From: Duganella sp. 1411
Lineage (GTDB): Bacteria > Pseudomonadota > Gammaproteobacteria > Burkholderiales > Burkholderiaceae_D
Direction of reading: 5' to 3'
Length of the DNA stretch: 64,000 nt
NCBI RefSeq assembly: GCF_017833525.1
Contig: NZ_JAFICD010000002.1
Span: 62,001-126,000 of the forward strand
A model generated the notes under the pieces. That model had not been told where the DNA came from and searched no databases. It saw only the letters and a list, made by a program, of their open reading frames with translations. Positions within the stretch are counted from its first letter, which is position 1; every line of letters starts with the position of its first letter. Of the stretch, positions 10,837 to 24,000 are shown in pieces. The position numbers and the translations under genes are program-made.

Positions 10837-13800
10837 TTAATTTTCCTGTGTCTGTTGAAGAGCGTCGCCGGCGACGGACGCCGGATTTCGCGTGTTCGGT
10901 GTCGCATCAAGCTGCTCCAGGTCCGAGCGGCGCACCATCTCGCCCATGGCGACGACGATCTTGCGCGGCCCCTCGAACGGATCGCGTGCATGCGCGGCCA
11001 GCATGTTATCGAGCATGACCACATCGCCCTGGCGCCAATCGAAGCGCACAGCGCACTCCTCGTAGGTGCGGCCGATCAGCTCCATGGTGGCGTCGGGGAT
11101 CGGTGAACCATCGCCGAAGCACACCTGGCGCGGCAGGCGCCGCGGCCCGACCATCGTCAGCAGGTCGGCCCGCAATTCCGGCTCCAGGCAGCTGACGTGG
11201 TGCAGCTGCACCTGGTTGAAAAAGGCCCGCTCGCCGGTCACCGGATGGGCGATCACCGCCGGGCAGCGGGTGCGCGTCTGCAGTTCGTCGTTATCGAGCC
11301 ATTCGAAGTCGATACCCGCCAGGCGCAGGCGCGTCTCGACCTCCGCGCGCTGGGTGGTCTTGAAGAAGTCCTGCCAGCTGACGTCGAGCCGGTGGTTGAA
11401 GGTGCGGATGTACAGCAGTTGCTTGCGCTCGAACTCCTCCACCAGCGCGGCGGGCAGCCGGCGCAGCATCTCGCGGCAATCGACGATCGGCGTGGCGCCG
11501 CCGACGGGCGAAGGCAGCTCGCAGAAGAACCACTGCTTGCGTGGCCACTGGTCCAGGTGCGCGCTCTCGTTATGGAACAGGATCATTTGCCGTTCCGGGT
11601 ATGGCGTCGATCGATAGATGTTGCGGCCGCCCTCTTTCTTCGGCAGGTCGCCGTAGTCTCCATGCAGTTGCGGTTCGATCGACTCGGCGAAGCTCTCGAA
11701 TTCCTGCGCGGTGCGCAGGCCGAAATTGCGGAACAGGATGCCGCCATGGCGCAGCAACATGCTTTCGACCAGGTCGCGCTGTTCCAGCGCCCACGACGCG
11801 GCGTCCAGATCCGGGTCCCTGGCCTCGATCACGGCCGGGAATTCCTGACCCGGGCGCAGAAACGACATGGACACCGCCGGCTTGGCGGCGCCGCGCGGCG
11901 CCGAGAGTTTTTTCAGCCGGTCAAGTTTTCCGGCCGAGGGAGCGGGTTTTGTCATGATGATATTTTCCTTTGTGTCGATGTCGGTCAGTTGGGCCAGTGC
12001 CTCTCGCCAGGCCAGCGCGGCGCGCATGACCGTGGCCTCGTCGTGGCGGCCGGCGTGGTAAATCCATTCGGCGCGCAAACCGCCGCTGGCTTGTCCGCTT
12101 TCCTGTCCCTGCTCTTGTGAGACGAATATGGCCAGGTCAAATTTAGACGGCGCGCCCTCCTCCGGCAAAACTTCGATCTCCAGACCATCGATGCCGGCGC
12201 GCGCGGATGGCGTGTTTTGCAGCACGAACAGCGTTTGCAGCAGCGGATGGCGCCCTCGTTCCCTGGCAGCGCCGGCGCCGCAGGCATCGACGATCTGGTC
12301 GAACGGCAGGTCGCCGTGCTCGAAGGCTTGCAGAACGCTGTCGCGCACCGCCTCCAGCCATCCGCCGAAGTCCGATTCCGGCGCCGCCATGCGCGAGCGC
12401 AGCGGCACCACGTTGACGAAGAAGCCGATCAGGCCTTCCAGCTCGATCCGGTCGCGGCCCGCAGCGTCGGTGCCGACCACCAGATCGTCCTGCCCGGACT
12501 CACGGTGCAGCACCCGCAGGAAAGCCGCCAACAGCACCATGAACAGCGTGGCGCCATGGCGTTGCGCCAGTTCCTGCAAGCGCCGCGTGACGTCCGCCGG
12601 TATGACGAACGGCGCCAGCGCGCTGCGGGCGGTCGTCAGCGGCGCCGGGCCGGACCTGCCGGGCAGCACCGACAAGGCGGGAGCGCCGGCCAGATAGCCG
12701 CGCCAGAACGACGTGGCGGCAATGCCGGCCGCGCCGGCGAATTTGGCGGCGTGCCAGGCCGCGTAGTCGGCGTATTGCACCGGCAAGGCCGGCAAACCGG
12801 CTTCGGCCCCGCGATAGCAGGCCGCCAGCTCACGCAGGAACACCGATTCGGACCAGCCGTCGAACACCATGTGGTGCACGCACAGGAGCAGCACATGCTC
12901 GTCGCGGCCCAGCCGCAGCAATGTCATACGCAGCAGCGGACCGCTGGCCAGGTCGAACGGCCGGCCGCGTTGTTCGGCCAACAGCCCGGTCACGCGCGCC
13001 TGCGGTTGCGGGTCGTCCGTCAGATCGATCAACGGCAATGCCAGCTCCAGGGAGCCGGCGATGGCGGCATACGGGTCGCCGTCGTCGCTTTGCGGATAAA
13101 CAGTGCGCAGCACTTCATGGCGGCGCACCACGGCGTTGACGGCATCGCGCAACCGCGTCGCGTCGAGCGCGCCGCCAAGCCGCAGCGCGGCGGCGATGTT
13201 ATAGCCGCTGCGCTGGTCGGGCGCGGCCAGCCGGTCGACCAGCCACAGACGATGCTGCACCGGCGACAGCGGCATGGCCGCCTGGCGCGGCACCGGCGAC
13301 AGCGGCTCGTCGCCGGCGGCCGCGCCGGAAATGCAGGCCGCCATCTCGGCCAGGCGCGGATGGGCGAACACCGCGCGCAGCGGCAGTTCGGCGCCCATCG
13401 ACGCACGCACCCGCGAACACAGTTGTATCGCCAGCAGCGAGTGGCCGCCGGCCTCGAAGAAGTGGCCGTCGCGGCCCACGCGATCGAGCCCCAGCAGCGC
13501 GCACCACAGCGCGGCCAGGACTTGTTCGGTTTCGCCCTGCGGCGGCTGATCGGCAACCGTGCCGAAATCGGGAGCCGGCAGCGCCTTGCGGTCGATCTTG
13601 CCGCCCGGCGTCATCGGCAGCGCCGCCAGCACCACCACCGCCGCCGGCACCATGTACTCCGGCAGCACGGCGGCCAGCGCCGCGCGCAGATCGGCGCCGT
13701 CCAGCCTTTCGCCGGTCACATAGGCCGCCAGGCGGCCGCCAGGCAGAGCCAGCGCCACGGCCTCGCGCACGCCGGGACCGGCCATCAACTGCGCTTCGAC

Positions 13801-16800
13801 CTCGCCAAGCTCGATGCGGAAGCCGCGTATCTTGACTTGATGGTCGAAGCGTCCCAGGTATTCCAGTTGACCGTCCGCGCGCCAGCGCACCAGGTCACCG
13901 GTGCGGTACAGGCGCGCGCCGCCGGCACCGTACGGATCGGCGACGAAGCGCTCTGCCGACAGGCCGGCGCGACCGGCATAGGCGCGCGCCAGCAAATCGC
14001 CGCCCAGGCACAACTCGCCGGCCACGCCGGGCGGCACCAGCCGCAATTCCGCGTCCAGCACGTAGGCCCGGCGCGCGGCCAGCGGCCGGCCGATCGGCAT
14101 CTGCGCGGGCAATGGCTCGCGCCCGGACACGTAAGGCGCGCAGTCGAAGGCGGTGGCGGTGACCGTGGCCTCGGTCGGGCCATAGGTGTTAAGCAGCTTG
14201 ACGTGCCCCAGGCCGGCCGCGCGCCACGCCTGCAGCGCCTCCGGCGGCATCGCCTCGCCGGTGGCCTGGACCTGGCGCAGCGCGCCGTAATCCCGTACGC
14301 CATGGCTGGCGAAATCCTGCACCAGCATGTTCCAGTAGGCGGTGCTCAGATCGGCGATGGTGATGCCCTGTTCCAGCGTCGCGCGGTAGAAGGTGTCGCT
14401 GTCCCACAGCGCCGGGCCGCGCAGCACCACGGCCGCGCCGGCGGCCAGCGGCGGGAACAGCTGCTCGACGAAACCGTCGAAATTCATGGTCGAGAACAGC
14501 AGCATGCGGTCGGCCGCCGTCAGGCCGAAGTAGCCGACGGCGACCTGGGTATGTTCGGCCAGCGCGTGGTGCGCGACGGCGATACCCTTGGGTTTTCCGG
14601 TCGAGCCGGAGGTATAGATCAGGTAAGCCAGGGATGCAGGATGCACCGGCAAATCGAGGTTCGATTCCAGCTCGGGCGCCGGTTGCGCCGCGTCGGCGCC
14701 GATTTCCAGCACCGGCAGGCCCGGTTGGGGCGGCAGCGATGCGGCGATCGCGCTTTGTGTCAGCAACAGCATGATGCCGCTGTCCGCCATCATCGACGAC
14801 AGCCGCTCGGCCGGATAGGCGGGATCGAGCGGCACGTAGGCACCGCCGGCTTTCAGCACGGCCAGCACCGCCACCACCATGTCGATCGAGCGCTCCAGCG
14901 CCAGACCGACCCGCTGTTCCGGCCCCACGCCGAGGGCGCGCAACTGCCGCGCCAGACGGTTGGCGCGCCGGTTCAACGCGTCGTGACTGAGCGTGACGTC
15001 GTTATACACCAGCGCCGGGGCCTGCGGACGCAGGCGCGCCTGCCGTTCGATCAAGCGGTGCACCGGTTCCTCCGACGGATAGCGCCGGGCGTTCTCGCCT
15101 GCCGTCAGCAATGACGCTTGCGCATCGTCCGCCAACAGCGGCAGCGCGCCGCACGCCAGGCCGGGATTGTCCGCGAGAGCGTTCAGCAGATGGGCGGTGT
15201 GCGCCGCGAACGCCGCGACCTGGTTCGCGGAGAAGCGCGTGGCGTCGTAGCTGTAATGCAGGCGCAGCGCCGGCGACGCGCCGCCGGTGACGACGGCGGT
15301 GATGGTCAGCGGATAATGCGTGTCGTCCTGGCCGCCGATGGCGCCGAAGCGAAGACCGCCCGGCGCGGCGGCCAGCAGCGCCTCGTCCATCGGGAAATTC
15401 TCGAAGACGATCAGCGTGTCGAACAACGCCTGCCCGCCATGGCCGGCCCAGCGCTGCAATTCCACCAGCGGGGTATGCTCGTACTCGCGCATGGCCAGAT
15501 TGTCGGCCTGCAGCGCGCGCAGCCACTCGCCGGCCGGGCCGTTGGCGGGTGGCGCCGCCGTCAACGGCAGCGTGTTGATGAACAGGCCGAGTATCCGTTC
15601 GGCGTCCGCCAGTTCAGCCGGGCGGCCGGCCGTCGTCACCCCGACCGTCACGGCGGCTTGACCGGTGTAGCGTTGCAGCAGCAATATCCACGCCGCCTGC
15701 ACCAGGGTGTTCAGCGTGACGTGCTCGCGGCGCGCCGCCGCCAGCAGCGCGGCGGTGTCGCTGGCGTCCAGCAGATGCACGTGATGACCGAAGGCCGCGC
15801 CCTCAGCGGCCAGGGGCGCCGGCATGGCATCCGCCAGGCGTGTCGGCTGGTCGACGCGGGCCAGCTGGCCGCGCCACCAGGTTTCGGCGGCCTTGGCGTC
15901 CTGCGCGCGCAGCCACGCGATATGGTCGCGATAACGGCCGGTTGGCGCGGCGACCGGCTCGCCGGCGTACTCTCGCAGCACCTCGGCCAGCAGGCTGCTG
16001 CTGCTCCAGCCATCGAGCAACAGGTGATGGCAGGTCCAAATGAACTGGTGGGTCTCCTCGCCCGTGCGCACCAGCAGTAGGCGCATCAGCGGTGCGGCCG
16101 CCAGATCGAAGCCCAGGCTCATTTCGTGTTTCGACAGCCGTTCGATTTCGGCCGCGATATCGGCATGGGCGCGCAAATCGACTTCGCGCAACGGCAGTGC
16201 GGCATCGCGCGCCACCCATTGCAACGGCGGCTCGGTGTTCGCCACGAAGGCGGTACGCAGCACGGCGTGGCGCTCCAATGCCGCGCGCCACGCGGCCGCG
16301 AACGGTGCCACCCGCAGGCCGCTGAGTTCGACGCTGAGCTGATTGACGTAGGCCGCGCCGCCAGGTTGGTACTGGCTGTGGAACAGCATACCAGCCTGCA
16401 TCGGCGACAGTGGATACAAGTCTTCCACCCGGGATGCCGGCAAGGCCAGCGCGTCAAGCGCGGCCTGGTCCTGGCCCGACAGCGGCACGTCGGACGGCGT
16501 CAAACGTGCTTGCGGCGCGCCCACGCAATGGGCGACGATATTTTCCATGTGGCCGACAAAGGCGCGCGCCAGGGCGTCGGCGGTGGCCGGGGAATGCACG
16601 CTGTCGCTATAGGTCCAGTCGATCCGGAGGGCGCCGTCACGTACCATCAGCGTCAGGTCGAACCAGCAGCGGCGCGGGCTTGCGGCCGCCCTCGACGGCC
16701 CGGTCTCCTCTTCCGCCAACATCCAGCCGCCAGCGGCTTCGCGCTCGACGCGGCCCAGGTAATTGAAGGTTACTTGCGGCGCGGGCACCTGCGCCAGAAG

Positions 16801-19800
16801 TGCGCCGTGCGCGGTGAGATAGCGCAGCAAGCCGTATGCGATGCCCTTCTGTGGAATCCGCCGCAGTTGTTCCTTGATGCCGCCCACGCTGGCGGCCATG
16901 TCGCCGTCCGGCGTCAAACGGACCGGATAAAGGCTGGTGAACCAGCCGGCGGTGCGGCTGACGTCCGGCGCGCCGGCGAAGTCCTCGCGGCCATGTCCCT
17001 CCAGTTCGACCAGCACGCTGCTGTTGCCGGACCAGGCGCACAAGGTTCGCGCCAACGCCGCCAGCATCAATTCGTCCGGCCTGTTGCGGTAAGTCGCGCA
17101 TGCGGGGCCCAAGAGCCGCGTGGTGGTTTCGCGGTCCAGCGACAAGTGTATGGTGCGTGCCGTAGCCTCGGTGTTGACGCCATCCGCGTGGTCGACGGGC
17201 AGCGCGGGCGCGTTTTGCGCCAGCCAATAGTCAAGCTGCCCTTGCACGTCCGGGGTGGCCGCGTACCGGCGCAGCGCGCCCGACCAATCGGCAAAGGTGG
17301 TCGCTTCCAGTGCGGTGGGCGGCACGCCACCGGTCTCCAGGCTCTGGTAAATGTGCTGCAGATCTTCAAGCAGCAGGCGCCAGGACACGGCATCGACGGC
17401 CAGGTGATGGCAAACCAGCAGCAGGCGCCCCCGCCGTTGCGAGCCCGCGTCGAACCAGACGGCGCGCATCAGCGGGCCATGCTCCAGGTTCAGCGACGCC
17501 TGCACCGTCGCCGACTCGCGCGCGATGGCGGCTGCCATGTCGGCCTCGCCGGTCAGATCGATGCGCGCGTAATTGGCCGGCTGCTGCCCGCCGTCGTAGC
17601 GCTGCCGCCAGCCGTCGGCATGCGGCGCGAAGCGCAGCCGCAGCGACGCATGGCGCTCGGCCAGCCGCCACAGGGCCTGTTGCATATGCGCGTCGTGCGG
17701 CGGCATGTCCAGCTCCAGCAGCACGGATTGATTCCAGTGATGGCGCTCTGGCATTGGCTGGTCGAAGAACCAGCGCTGCACCGGCGTCGGCTCGAACGCG
17801 GCCGGCGCCGGTGGCGCGGCGGCGGCGACCGGAGCGGCAGCCTGCGCGACCGCCGCCAGTGCGGCGATGGTCTGCTTTTCCATCAGGTGGCGCGGCGAGA
17901 AGCGGATGCCGGCCTTGCGCGCACGCGCGACGATCTGCAACGTCAGGATCGAATCGCCGCCCAGCGTGAAGAAGTTATCGTCGCGGCCGACCTGTTCCAG
18001 CTTCAGCACCTCGGCCCAGATGGAGGCCAGCTTCTGTTCCAGCTCACCTTGCGGCGCGGCGCCGCCGGTGGCCTTGGGCGCCGCCGGAGTGGGCAGGCCT
18101 TTGCGGTCCACCTTGCCGTTGGCGGTCAGCGGCAGCCGCTCCAGCACCGTGACGATCGCCGGCACCATGTAGTCGGGCAGCGTCTCGCCCAGTTGGCGCG
18201 CGAGCTCGGCGCCTTCGATACCTTTGGCAGCGGCCACATAGGCCAGCAACCGCAGGCGGCCTTCATCGTCCGGCGCGGCCAGCACCTCGGCGGCAGTCAC
18301 GCCTTCGAGCGCCAACAAGGCCGCCGCGATCTCGCGCGGTTCGACGCGGTAGCCGCGAATCTTGACCTGGTCGTCGAGGCGCCCGAGGAATTCAATCTCT
18401 CCAGATGCCAGCAGGCGCGCGCGGTCGCCGCTGCGGTATACGCGCAATCCCGGTTGCAGCGGATGCGGAATGAAGCGCTCGGCCGTCATGCCGGCGCGGC
18501 CCTGATAGCCGCGCGCCACGCCGGCGCCGCCCAGATACAAGTCGCCGGCCACGCCGACCGCCACCGGATTCAGATCGGCGTCAAGGACGCACGCGCCGCC
18601 GTTGGCCAGCGGACGGCCGACCGGCAGCGGCGCCGCCTCGGTATCGCCGGCAGCATGGGTCAGCAGGCCGACCGTGGTTTCGGTCGGGCCGTAGTGGTTG
18701 ACCACCCGGCAAGCAGGCCGCAGAACGCGGATGCGGTCGAGCAGCGCCTGGCCGGCACTCTCGCCGCCGATCACCAGCGTGTGGCGCGGCAGCGCGTCGC
18801 CGGCTTGCGCGGCCTGCAACAGCGCCTGCATGTGGCCGGGCACGATCTTGAGCACATCGACCGCGTGCTCGCGCATATAGGCGGCGAAGCTATCCGGGTC
18901 GAACGCGCGCTCGGCGGAAATCAGGTGCAGCAATCGGCCGGAGCACAGCGCGCCGAACAGCGTGGTGTGTCCCAGGTCGGCCGCCACGGTGGAGACCATC
19001 GCCATGCTGCGCGCCTCCGGCGGCAGCCGCAGGCGCGCCAGCACCGCCTGCACATAATTGGCCAGCGCGCCGTGCGTGACGACCACGCCTTTCGGCTGGC
19101 CGGTCGAGCCGGACGTGTAGATCAGGTATGCGGCTTGTTGCGGATGCGGCGCGCGTTTCGGCGCCGGCGTAGCGGCCCGCTCGCCGCCGAAAGCCAACGG
19201 CACGCACGGCACAGCGCCGGACCATGCCGGCGCCGATGTGGTCAGCAGCAGGCTGGCGCCGCTGTCGCCCAGTTGATAGGCCAGCCTGTCGGCCGGCAGT
19301 TGCGGGTCCAGCGGCACGTACGCGGCGCCGCTTTTGAGTACCGCCAGCAGGCCAAGCACGAATTCGCAGCCGCGCGGCGCGTGCAGCGCCACCCGGCTTT
19401 CCGGACCGGTGCCGGCATCCGCCAGCAGGCCGGCCAGGCGATCGGCCTCCGCGTCAAGTTTGGCGTAGCTGTACTGCGTGTCCTCGAAACGCACCGCGCC
19501 CGCCTGCGGCGCGGCTTGCACTTGTTGCGCCCATAAGGCCAGGACGTCGGCGTGAGGCAGGCGCATCGCCTCGCCGTCCAGCACCGCCCAAGGCGCCGGC
19601 GTGGCCAGTTCGCGCATGGCACGCCCCGGCTGTTCGACGATTTGTGCCGCATAGGCCTGCAGTTGTTCTGCCCAACGCGCGATGGTCGGCAGGCCGAAAC
19701 GGGCGTCGGGATAGGACAGCACCGCGTCGATGGCGTCGCCGTCGTCGAGAAAATCGAAGCCGAGGTCGAAATGGGCGCCGCCACCAGACAGTTCTTCCAG

Positions 19801-21060
19801 TTCCAGCGTCAGGCCGGCAACATCGGCCGCCAGCGGCAACGCGCTTTGCTCGGTGCATTTGACCTGTACCAGCGGATGCACGCCGGGCTGGCGTTGCGGC
19901 GCCAACGCCTCGACCAGCATGTCGAACGGCAGGTCCTGGTGGGCCTGGCCGCCCAGCACCGCCTCGCGCACGCCGGCCAGCAAGGTCTGGAAGCTGTCGG
20001 CGCCATCGACGCGGGTGCGCAGCACCTGGAGATTGGTCAGGTAGCCGACCAGGCCATGGGTCTCGGCGCGCTGGCGATTGGCCACCGGGGCGGCCACCCG
20101 CAGATCGTCTTGCGCGGTCAAACGGTGGAGCGTCAGCTTGAACAGCGCCAGCATGACCATGTACAGCGTGGCGCCCTCCGAGCGCGCCAGCGCGCGCAGG
20201 CCGGCGGCCGTCGCCGGCGCGAAGGCGAAGCGGTAACGCCCTTCCCCGCCGGCCACGGCGCCGCGCGGCCGGTCGGACGGCAGTTCCAGCGCCGCGTGCC
20301 CGTCGCCGAGCTGCGCGCGCCAATATTCAAGCTGGCGCTCACGTTCGCCCGCCTCCAGCCAATTGTGCTGCCAGCGCGCGTAGTCGGCGAACTGGATCGG
20401 CAGCGGCGCCAGCGCCGGCGCGTGGCCGGCCGCGTGGCTTTCGTACAAGGCCAGCAACTCGCCGATCAGGATTTGCAGCGACCAGCCGTCGGCGGCGATG
20501 TGATGCACCGCCAGCGCCAGGGCGTGTTCGTCGTCAGCGGTTTGTATCAGCGCGGCGCGGAACGGCGCCTCGCGGTCGAGCCGGAACGGCATGGCGGCGA
20601 ACGCCGTCGCCAGCCGGCGGGCCTCGGCCTGCGCGTCGGCCGCCGCCAAGACGCGCAGATCGTGGAACGCCAACGCCAGCGGCGCCGCCTCCATCACCAC
20701 CTGCCGCGGCGCTTGGCCGGGGACGGCGTCGAACCGCGTGCGCAGCGCCTCGTGGCGCAGCACCAGATGGTCCAGGCTCGCTTGCAGCGCCGCGCGGTCA
20801 AGTCGGCCACGGAGGCGCAGCAGGCCGGGCATGCTGTAAGCGGCGCTGTCCGGGTCCAGTTGCCACGTCAGCCACATGCTGTGCTGGGCCGGCGACAACG
20901 GCGCCTCGCCACGCTGCGCCGGATCGGCGGCGACGATGGACAGCTCGGCGAAATTGAGCCCCATCTCGGCCAGCCGGGCCAGGAAGGCGCGGCGCGCCTC
21001 CGGCGCCAGCGCGGCGAAGCGTTTGGCTATCTGTTGACTTTGTTGATCGTCCCGTTTCAT
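10837..21060 (-). CDS. NRPS, C-A(Asp)-T-E-C-A-T-C with C-terminal TauD-type hydroxylase
   Basis: Protein of 3407 residues. Approximate order: C (HHIAADGWS, 188); A (A3 650, AADLGHT 695, NHYGPTE 791; code DLTKVGHVG(K), aspartate); T (FFTLGGDS, 1033); E ([10 protein letters not shown], 1222); DCL-type C (HHLLLDGWS, 1682); A (A3 2153, NFDGFVE 2193; code DGEDQTTVT(K)); T ([10 protein letters not shown], 2537); C (HHMVFDGWS, 2732); and from about 3036 a Fe(II)/2-oxoglutarate dioxygenase of the SyrP/TauD type with an HNE metal motif and distal AHARDPF...GPRK. The second A domain has acidic pocket residues (E239, D278 in GrsA numbering), suggesting a diamino acid. The oxygenase part resembles a complete stand-alone protein and has its own ATG with upstream AAGGA at 11955. 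The start ATG sits 2 bases after the preceding stop with GAGGG before it. Confidence 0.94.
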   Translation of the reverse strand: MKRDDQQSQQIAKRFAALAPEARRAFLARLAEMGLNFAELSIVAADPAQRGEAPLSPAQHSMWLTWQLDPDSAAYSMPGLLRLRGRLDRAALQASLDHLVLRHEALRTRFDAVPGQAPRQVVMEAAPLALAFHDLRVLAAADAQAEARRLATAFAAMPFRLDREAPFRAALIQTADDEHALALAVHHIAADGWSLQILIGELLALYESHAAGHAPALAPLPIQFADYARWQHNWLEAGERERQLEYWRAQLGDGHAALELPSDRPRGAVAGGEGRYRFAFAPATAAGLRALARSEGATLYMVMLALFKLTLHRLTAQDDLRVAAPVANRQRAETHGLVGYLTNLQVLRTRVDGADSFQTLLAGVREAVLGGQAHQDLPFDMLVEALAPQRQPGVHPLVQVKCTEQSALPLAADVAGLTLELEELSGGGAHFDLGFDFLDDGDAIDAVLSYPDARFGLPTIARWAEQLQAYAAQIVEQPGRAMRELATPAPWAVLDGEAMRLPHADVLALWAQQVQAAPQAGAVRFEDTQYSYAKLDAEADRLAGLLADAGTGPESRVALHAPRGCEFVLGLLAVLKSGAAYVPLDPQLPADRLAYQLGDSGASLLLTTSAPAWSGAVPCVPLAFGGERAATPAPKRAPHPQQAAYLIYTSGSTGQPKGVVVTHGALANYVQAVLARLRLPPEARSMAMVSTVAADLGHTTLFGALCSGRLLHLISAERAFDPDSFAAYMREHAVDVLKIVPGHMQALLQAAQAGDALPRHTLVIGGESAGQALLDRIRVLRPACRVVNHYGPTETTVGLLTHAAGDTEAAPLPVGRPLANGGACVLDADLNPVAVGVAGDLYLGGAGVARGYQGRAGMTAERFIPHPLQPGLRVYRSGDRARLLASGEIEFLGRLDDQVKIRGYRVEPREIAAALLALEGVTAAEVLAAPDDEGRLRLLAYVAAAKGIEGAELARQLGETLPDYMVPAIVTVLERLPLTANGKVDRKGLPTPAAPKATGGAAPQGELEQKLASIWAEVLKLEQVGRDDNFFTLGGDSILTLQIVARARKAGIRFSPRHLMEKQTIAALAAVAQAAAPVAAAAPPAPAAFEPTPVQRWFFDQPMPERHHWNQSVLLELDMPPHDAHMQQALWRLAERHASLRLRFAPHADGWRQRYDGGQQPANYARIDLTGEADMAAAIARESATVQASLNLEHGPLMRAVWFDAGSQRRGRLLLVCHHLAVDAVSWRLLLEDLQHIYQSLETGGVPPTALEATTFADWSGALRRYAATPDVQGQLDYWLAQNAPALPVDHADGVNTEATARTIHLSLDRETTTRLLGPACATYRNRPDELMLAALARTLCAWSGNSSVLVELEGHGREDFAGAPDVSRTAGWFTSLYPVRLTPDGDMAASVGGIKEQLRRIPQKGIAYGLLRYLTAHGALLAQVPAPQVTFNYLGRVEREAAGGWMLAEEETGPSRAAASPRRCWFDLTLMVRDGALRIDWTYSDSVHSPATADALARAFVGHMENIVAHCVGAPQARLTPSDVPLSGQDQAALDALALPASRVEDLYPLSPMQAGMLFHSQYQPGGAAYVNQLSVELSGLRVAPFAAAWRAALERHAVLRTAFVANTEPPLQWVARDAALPLREVDLRAHADIAAEIERLSKHEMSLGFDLAAAPLMRLLLVRTGEETHQFIWTCHHLLLDGWSSSSLLAEVLREYAGEPVAAPTGRYRDHIAWLRAQDAKAAETWWRGQLARVDQPTRLADAMPAPLAAEGAAFGHHVHLLDASDTAALLAAARREHVTLNTLVQAAWILLLQRYTGQAAVTVGVTTAGRPAELADAERILGLFINTLPLTAAPPANGPAGEWLRALQADNLAMREYEHTPLVELQRWAGHGGQALFDTLIVFENFPMDEALLAAAPGGLRFGAIGGQDDTHYPLTITAVVTGGASPALRLHYSYDATRFSANQVAAFAAHTAHLLNALADNPGLACGALPLLADDAQASLLTAGENARRYPSEEPVHRLIERQARLRPQAPALVYNDVTLSHDALNRRANRLARQLRALGVGPEQRVGLALERSIDMVVAVLAVLKAGGAYVPLDPAYPAERLSSMMADSGIMLLLTQSAIAASLPPQPGLPVLEIGADAAQPAPELESNLDLPVHPASLAYLIYTSGSTGKPKGIAVAHHALAEHTQVAVGYFGLTAADRMLLFSTMNFDGFVEQLFPPLAAGAAVVLRGPALWDSDTFYRATLEQGITIADLSTAYWNMLVQDFASHGVRDYGALRQVQATGEAMPPEALQAWRAAGLGHVKLLNTYGPTEATVTATAFDCAPYVSGREPLPAQMPIGRPLAARRAYVLDAELRLVPPGVAGELCLGGDLLARAYAGRAGLSAERFVADPYGAGGARLYRTGDLVRWRADGQLEYLGRFDHQVKIRGFRIELGEVEAQLMAGPGVREAVALALPGGRLAAYVTGERLDGADLRAALAAVLPEYMVPAAVVVLAALPMTPGGKIDRKALPAPDFGTVADQPPQGETEQVLAALWCALLGLDRVGRDGHFFEAGGHSLLAIQLCSRVRASMGAELPLRAVFAHPRLAEMAACISGAAAGDEPLSPVPRQAAMPLSPVQHRLWLVDRLAAPDQRSGYNIAAALRLGGALDATRLRDAVNAVVRRHEVLRTVYPQSDDGDPYAAIAGSLELALPLIDLTDDPQPQARVTGLLAEQRGRPFDLASGPLLRMTLLRLGRDEHVLLLCVHHMVFDGWSESVFLRELAACYRGAEAGLPALPVQYADYAAWHAAKFAGAAGIAATSFWRGYLAGAPALSVLPGRSGPAPLTTARSALAPFVIPADVTRRLQELAQRHGATLFMVLLAAFLRVLHRESGQDDLVVGTDAAGRDRIELEGLIGFFVNVVPLRSRMAAPESDFGGWLEAVRDSVLQAFEHGDLPFDQIVDACGAGAARERGRHPLLQTLFVLQNTPSARAGIDGLEIEVLPEEGAPSKFDLAIFVSQEQGQESGQASGGLRAEWIYHAGRHDEATVMRAALAWREALAQLTDIDTKENIIMTKPAPSAGKLDRLKKLSAPRGAAKPAVSMSFLRPGQEFPAVIEARDPDLDAASWALEQRDLVESMLLRHGGILFRNFGLRTAQEFESFAESIEPQLHGDYGDLPKKEGGRNIYRSTPYPERQMILFHNESAHLDQWPRKQWFFCELPSPVGGATPIVDCREMLRRLPAALVEEFERKQLLYIRTFNHRLDVSWQDFFKTTQRAEVETRLRLAGIDFEWLDNDELQTRTRCPAVIAHPVTGERAFFNQVQLHHVSCLEPELRADLLTMVGPRRLPRQVCFGDGSPIPDATMELIGRTYEECAVRFDWRQGDVVMLDNMLAAHARDPFEGPRKIVVAMGEMVRRSDLEQLDATPNTRNPASVAGDALQQTQEN

Positions 21061-21062
21061 GC

Positions 21063-24000
21063 TTAACCCTCGAATTCACTCAAAAGACTGTCCATATCGT
21101 TCAGTCGCTGCGCCCTGGCGTCGCCGCCGGCCGCGTTGAAACCCACCTCGGACAGCGCCCGGGCCATCGCCTCCAGCGTCGGCGCGTCGAAGAAGCGCCG
21201 CACCGGCAGCTCGCAGGCGTGACGCTGCACCAGCAAGGCGGTGACTCGGATCGCCGCCAGCGAATGGCCGCCCAGCTCAAAGAAATTGTCGTGCCGGCCG
21301 ACGCGCTCAAGCCCCAGGACTTCCTGCCACAGCAGCGCCAAGGCCTGCTCGGCGTCGCCCTGCGGCGCGGCGTACTCGCTGGCACCCGACGGCGTGGCCG
21401 CCGGCAGCGCGTGGCGATCGACCTTGCCGTTCGGGTTCAGCGGCAGGGCCGGCAGCACCATGACGGCCGCCGGCACCATGTAGTCGGGCAGCTGCGCCGC
21501 CAACGCCGTGCGCAAAGCGGTGCCCTGGAGGGCGACGCCGGGATCGGCGGCGACGTGGGCCACCAGCAGCATGCCGGAGGCGCCTTGCTGCGTGGTGGCC
21601 ACCGCCGCGCGCACGCCGGCCAGCGACAGCAGGCAAGCCTCGATCTCGCCCAGCTCCACGCGCAGGCCGCGCAGCTTGACCTGATGGTCGACCCGGCCCA
21701 GATACTCCAGTTGGCCGTCGGCCAGCCAGCGCACCAGGTCTCCGGTGCGGTACAGCCGCGCGCCGTCGGCGCCGAATGGATCGGCGACGAAGCGCTCGGC
21801 GCTGAGGCCGGGGCGATTCAGGTAGCCGCGCGCCAGCAGCGCGCCGCCGATGTACAACTCGCCGGCCACGCCGGGCGGCGCCAGCCCAAGCTCGGAATCG
21901 AGCACGTACAGGCGGCGTCCGGCCAGCGGCGCGCCGATCGGCATCTGCGCCGGCAGTTGCGCGTGCGCCGTCAGGAACGGCGCGCAATCGAGCGCGCTGG
22001 CGGTCACCGTGGCCTCGGTCGGCCCGTAGGTGTTGAGCAGCTTGATGTCGGCCAGTCCGGCCTGGCGCCAGGCCGACAGCGCCGCCGGCGGCAGCGCCTC
22101 GCCGCCGGCGTGCACCTGGCGCAGCGCGCCGTAAGAGCGCGGGCCATGCGCGGCGAAATCCTGCGCCAGCACCGACCAATAGGCCGTGGTCAAATCTGCC
22201 ACGCTGATGCGCCGCGCGATCAACTGCTCGTGGAAGGCCGCGCTGTCCCACAGGTCGGCGCCGCGCAGCACCACGGCGGCGCCCACCGCCAGGGGCGGGA
22301 ACAGCTGCTCGATGAAGCCGTCGAAATTGAGCGTGGCGAATTGCAGCATGCGGTCGTCGGCGCGCAGGCCGAAGAAGCCGATCGAGACGTCGATATGCCG
22401 CGCCAGCGCCGCATGGCCGATGCCGACGCCCTTCGGCGTGCCGGTGGAGCCGGAGGTGTAGATCACGTAGGCGAGGCTGTCGCCGTGAACCGCGACGCCG
22501 GGATTGGACGCCGGCTGCCCTTCCAGGTCCAGCGTATCGACCGCCAGCCGTGCCACGCCGTCCACGCGCGGCAGGCGCGCTTCCAGCCAGCTGTGCGTCA
22601 ACAGCAGCGACAGGCCGCTGTCGCGCACCATGTGGGCCAGCCTTTCCGCCGGATAGTCCGGGTCCAGCGGCACATAGGCGGCGCCGGTCTTGAGGATCGC
22701 CAGCAGGCCGGCCACCATGTCGAGCGATCGTTCCAATGCCACCCCGACCACCGCGCCCGGCGCCACGCCGGCGGCCATCAGCCGGTGCGCAAGCTGGTTC
22801 GCGCGGTGGTTCAAGGCGCCGTAGGTGAGGGTTTCGTCACCGCAGGACAGGGCCTCGGCCTGCGGCTGCGCGGCGGCCTGGCGTTCGAACCGGACATGCG
22901 CGGGGAGCGTGTCCAGTGCCGCGTCGTCGTTGCGGCCCCACGCCAGCAATTGGGTGCGACCGGCCGCGCCGGCCAGGTCGACATCGGCCACCACCGTGTC
23001 GGGCGCGGCGGCGATGTGCTCGAGCAGCGCCAGATATTGGCGGCCATAGGCTTCGATGGTGGCGGCGTCGAACAATTCGGCCGCGTAGCTGAAATCGGCC
23101 CGCACCTGGCCGTCCGGCGTTTCCACGGTGTCCAACGAAAGGTCGAACTGCGCCTTGGGCTGCACCAGCGGTCGCACTTCGATCTCCAGGCCGGCCACGC
23201 CGTCCAGCGCGCGGTAGTCTTCGACCAGGTGGTTGTACAGCACCTGGAACAGCGGGTTGTGACTGAGGCTGCGCTGCGGCTGCAAGGCCTCGACCAGTTC
23301 ATCGAACGGCAATTCCTGGTGCGCCTGAGCGCCCAGCGCCGCCGCGCGAGCCTGCGCCAGCACCGTGGCCAGCGTCATGCGCGGCCCGATCTGGTTGCGC
23401 AGCACCTGGGTGTTGACGAAGAAGCCGACCACCCCCTCGGTTTCCGGGCGGTTGCGGTTGGCCACCGGCACGCCGACGCGCACGTCCTGTTGGCCGGTCT
23501 GGCGGAACAACAGCGTCTGGAACGCCGCCAGCAGAACGGTGAACAAGGTGCCGCCCGATTGCAGGGCGCGGGCTCGCAGTCCGGCCAGCAGTTCGGCCGG
23601 CAGCGCAAAGCCGAATTGCGCCGCCGTGTAGACGCGCGCCGCGCCGCGCGGACGGTCGGTGCGCAAATCCAGCACCGGATGGTGCGTCCCCAGCGCGCCA
23701 CGCCAATAGGCCAGCTGGCGCGCCCGTTCGCCGCCCTCGAGCCAGCCGCGCTGCCACTGCGCGTAGTCGGCATACTGTATCGGCAGCGCCGGCAGGTTGG
23801 CCGCCGCGCCGGCGCGCAGCGCCTGATAACAGGCCGCCAGTTCCTCGATCAGGCGCTGCATCGACCAGGCGTCGGCGATGATATGGTGCAGCACCAAGAC
23901 CAGCGTGTGGCGCTGCTCGCCGTCGCGGCGCAGGCTGGCGCGCAGCAGCGGGCCCCGTTCCAGGTCGAACGGTTGCGACAGCAGCGCGTCGCCGTCGTCG

